A DNA stretch of 7,318 nucleotides from an uncultured Asticcacaulis sp. (GTDB lineage Bacteria; Pseudomonadota; Alphaproteobacteria; Caulobacterales; Caulobacteraceae), in assembly GCA_946482045.1 (NCBI GenBank), contig CAMLPZ010000218.1, positions 1 to 7,318 on the forward strand, in the 5' to 3' direction. The position numbers were made by a program, and so were the translations under genes. The notes beneath the pieces were generated by a model that ran no database searches, was not told the DNA's origin, and saw only the letters and a list, made by a program, of their open reading frames with translations. This document shows, piece after piece, positions 5,835 to 7,318 of this stretch. Positions within the stretch are counted from its first letter, which is position 1; the number at the start of each line of letters is the position of its first letter.

Positions 5835-6482
5835 CTAACAATCGGACAGCAACCGCATGATTTCGCGCCCCGGAGTCGCGCCGGGCAGGGCGTAGAAATC
5901 GGCTTTTTCATCAACGGCATCGGCCAAAAGCTTAAGATATTCCGTCTTAGGCAGTTCGATCACGCCGAACTGACGCAGATGGTCGGTTTGGAACTGACAA
6001 TCCAGCAGCGTGAAGCCGCCGGCCCGCAGCCGCCCGACCAGATGCACCAGGGCGATCTTCGAGGCATCGGTGGCGCGCGACACCATGCTTTCGCCGAAGA
6101 AGGCGCCGCCGATCGCCACGCCGTAAAGCCCGCCGACCAGTTCATTGTCGCGCCAGATTTCGACGCTGTGCGCCAAACCCCGGCCGAACAGGGCCTGGTA
6201 CAGCGCCTGGATCGAATGTGAAATCCAGGTCGAGGGCCGGTCGTCAGCGCTTTCGGCACACAGCTCGATAATCTGCTGAAAGGCCGTATCGATGCGCACG
6301 ACATAGTCGTCCTTGCGTACCGTCCGCGCCAGCCGCGACGGGATATGAAAACCATCGAGCGGCAGAATGCCCCTGAGCGGCGGATCGACCAGGAACAGGT
6401 ATTCATCGTCGCGCCGGTCCGACATAGGGAACACGCCGGTGCGATAGCAGTTGATCAGGTCGTCGAGGGTAAAGCTTGGCAA
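5835..6482 (-). CDS. aat: Leucyl/phenylalanyl-tRNA-protein transferase
   Basis: Cytoplasmic enzyme of the N-degron pathway: it moves Leu or Phe from aminoacyl-tRNA to proteins with N-terminal Arg or Lys, marking them for ClpS/ClpAP. The 215 residues carry the family signatures: YRTGVFPM (13-20), TWIS (85-88), GLAHSVEIWRDNELVGGLYG (102-121), GGAFFGESMVSR (125-136), DASKIALVHLV (139-149) and GGFTLLDCQFQTDHL (155-169). It is of normal size for alphaproteobacterial Aat. The start is TTG at 6482: it is the only ATG/GTG/TTG between the upstream in-frame stop (6555-6557) and the conserved VFPM, and it gives a normal N-terminus. No clear ribosome site precedes it. It is convergent to NDUFA12-DUF2155, with which it is commonly clustered in alphaproteobacteria. 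Confidence 0.96.
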   Translation of the reverse strand: MPSFTLDDLINCYRTGVFPMSDRRDDEYLFLVDPPLRGILPLDGFHIPSRLARTVRKDDYVVRIDTAFQQIIELCAESADDRPSTWISHSIQALYQALFGRGLAHSVEIWRDNELVGGLYGVAIGGAFFGESMVSRATDASKIALVHLVGRLRAGGFTLLDCQFQTDHLRQFGVIELPKTEYLKLLADAVDEKADFYALPGATPGREIMRLLSDC

Positions 6483-6510
6483 GGCTTGGTCGCAGCAGAA
6501 AAAGAGACGC

Positions 6511-6541
6511 GATCTAGCCTGATTTCCCGCAAAATTTCCAA
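6511..6541 (-). promoter_or_regulatory. Likely sigma-70 promoter of aat
   Basis: On the minus strand, GCTAGATC (6511-6518) is a full match to the Caulobacter -10 GCTANAWC. TTGGAA (6536-6541) is an acceptable -35, with an 18-bp gap to the hexamer CTAGAT. Transcription would start near 6505, giving a leader of about 22 bases before the TTG start. This lies in the 75-bp gap after the exoD-like gene, so aat probably has its own promoter. Confidence 0.5.
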
Positions 6542-6557
6542 GGGGAAATCGCAGCTA

Positions 6558-7238
6558 TCAAAAGGAAAAATCGGGAATCTGGACGCCCAGCGTCAGCCAG
6601 ATTTCATAAAGCAGGCCGACATAGCGTTCATACATCCGGACGACAACCTCAACGGCGTACTTGCCGAAGAAGTAGACATAGGCCCCGGTACCGCCCGCCA
6701 CCGCCATTGCCGCCAGCATGAAGATGCCGTCGCGCTGGAGAACACCGAGACCGGTGAGCGCGACCGCTATGCCCGGCAGGATATTGGCGCCGGGCATGGG
6801 CAGCAGCAGAACCAGCGCCATGACAAGCGTCTGGAGACCGGCATAGAACATACCGGGCCGGCTGGTTAGGGCCGTCAGGCGCGGCTTGGCGAGATATTCC
6901 AGTTTGTGCAACAGCTTGCCACAGGCACGCAGGGCCTTGCGCAGGTCATCGCCCTTAAACGACCAGCGCTTGACGAAGCCCGGCATCCACAGTGTCTTGT
7001 TACCAAAGATCATCTGGAATGACGGCCCGAGCAGCAACAGGCCGAACAGCGTTGAAATGCCCGGAATGTTCGGCACGCACATAGGCAGGGACAGGATCAG
7101 CAGGATGAGCCCCAGGCCGCGGCCTTCAAGATGCTTCAGCAAGGTGCCGACCGTAACCTTATCGCCATCCAACGACGTCGCCAGGTCGTCGACCAACTGC
7201 GACGCTGCCTTGCCGGACTCCTTTGCCCTAAGCGCCAT
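6558..7238 (-). CDS. ExoD-family membrane protein (exopolysaccharide synthesis protein)
   Basis: A 226-residue inner-membrane protein of the ExoD family, named for a Sinorhizobium meliloti gene affecting exopolysaccharide and alkali tolerance; its biochemical function is unsettled. An amphipathic N-terminal region (1-40, with a TVGTLLKHLEGRG motif typical of the family) precedes hydrophobic segments at about 41-55, 60-79, 130-147, 150-168 and 170-192. Two related motifs, LPMCVPNIPGISTLFGLLLL (51-70) and LPMPGANILPGIAVALTGLG (146-165), suggest an internal duplication. VLQRDGI (166-172) is also a family feature. ATG at 7238 is chosen because CAGGGA lies about seven bases upstream; an in-frame GTG at 7259 would add seven residues. 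It precedes aat on the same strand, with a 75-bp gap containing a separate promoter-like site. Confidence 0.9.
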   Translation of the reverse strand: MALRAKESGKAASQLVDDLATSLDGDKVTVGTLLKHLEGRGLGLILLILSLPMCVPNIPGISTLFGLLLLGPSFQMIFGNKTLWMPGFVKRWSFKGDDLRKALRACGKLLHKLEYLAKPRLTALTSRPGMFYAGLQTLVMALVLLLPMPGANILPGIAVALTGLGVLQRDGIFMLAAMAVAGGTGAYVYFFGKYAVEVVVRMYERYVGLLYEIWLTLGVQIPDFSF

Positions 7239-7280
7239 TCCCGTTCCCTGTTTCCCCACTAGCCCCGCAGATTACAGCTA

Positions 7281-7308
7281 AGACTAGCACGGGCGGGCGC
7301 TGGATCAA
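7281..7308 (-). promoter_or_regulatory. Possible promoter of the ExoD-family gene
   Basis: On the minus strand, TTGATCC (7302-7308) matches TTGACGS at five of seven positions. After 13 bp, AGACTAGC in + orientation (7281-7288) reads GCTAGTCT, which has the GCTA half of the -10 but a poor second half. The leader to the ATG at 7238 would be about 36 bases. Confidence 0.35.
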
Positions 7309-7318
7309 CGGATCGATC

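Noticed and set aside
5820..6221. A 133-codon + strand frame opposite aat
   Set aside because: It is antisense to a well-supported aat gene, starts inside the repeat end and shows no family features.
7266..7277. GCAGATTACA, shared with the right end of the 5657-5824 element
   Set aside because: Only ten bases match, without the 9-base period or the inverted partner; chance is sufficient.

Overview
The window reads as chromosomal DNA of a GC-rich alphaproteobacterium, most likely in Caulobacterales and perhaps Asticcacaulis-like. This is inferred from the protein families (NDUFA12, DUF2155, an alphaproteobacterial AspRS and NrdJ-type sequence) and from promoter-like sites of the Caulobacter sigma-70 form (TTGACGS with GCTANAWC). 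No tRNA, rRNA, CRISPR array, insertion sequence with a transposase gene or phage gene was seen.

Layout. (1) 1-550 (+) is the 3' end of aspS, with motif 3. (2) 551-682 holds two hairpins between convergent genes. (3) 683-1177 (-) is a small exported pentapeptide-repeat protein. (4) 1178-1412 is non-coding and holds a hairpin-rich element resembling a dispersed extragenic repeat. (5) 1413-4160 (-) is the most unusual gene: a 915-residue protein that follows the B12-dependent class II ribonucleotide reductase NrdJ in several blocks along its length, yet lacks the NrdJ catalytic motifs. Its TSCPD domain is very well kept. (6) 4161-4398 is a divergent promoter region containing a palindrome that matches the core of the NrdR box, the operator of the ribonucleotide-reductase repressor. 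(7) 4399-4794 and 4796-5623 (+) form a tight two-gene operon: NDUFA12 (complex I accessory/assembly factor) and an exported DUF2155 protein. (8) 5624-5834 holds a 168-bp element with 26-bp imperfect inverted ends built on a 9-nt period. (9) 5835-6482 (-) is aat, the leucyl/phenylalanyl-tRNA-protein transferase of the N-degron pathway, with its own promoter-like site. (10) 6558-7238 (-) is an ExoD-family membrane protein, with a promoter-like site at the window edge.

Most of the window is housekeeping. aspS and aat both concern aminoacyl-tRNA, but they are not one operon. NDUFA12, DUF2155 and aat are commonly neighbours in alphaproteobacteria; here aat is convergent to the other two. The observations most worth following are the catalytically empty NrdJ paralogue together with its NrdR-box-like site, which suggests a non-catalytic member of the deoxyribonucleotide supply system, and the two structured intergenic elements.
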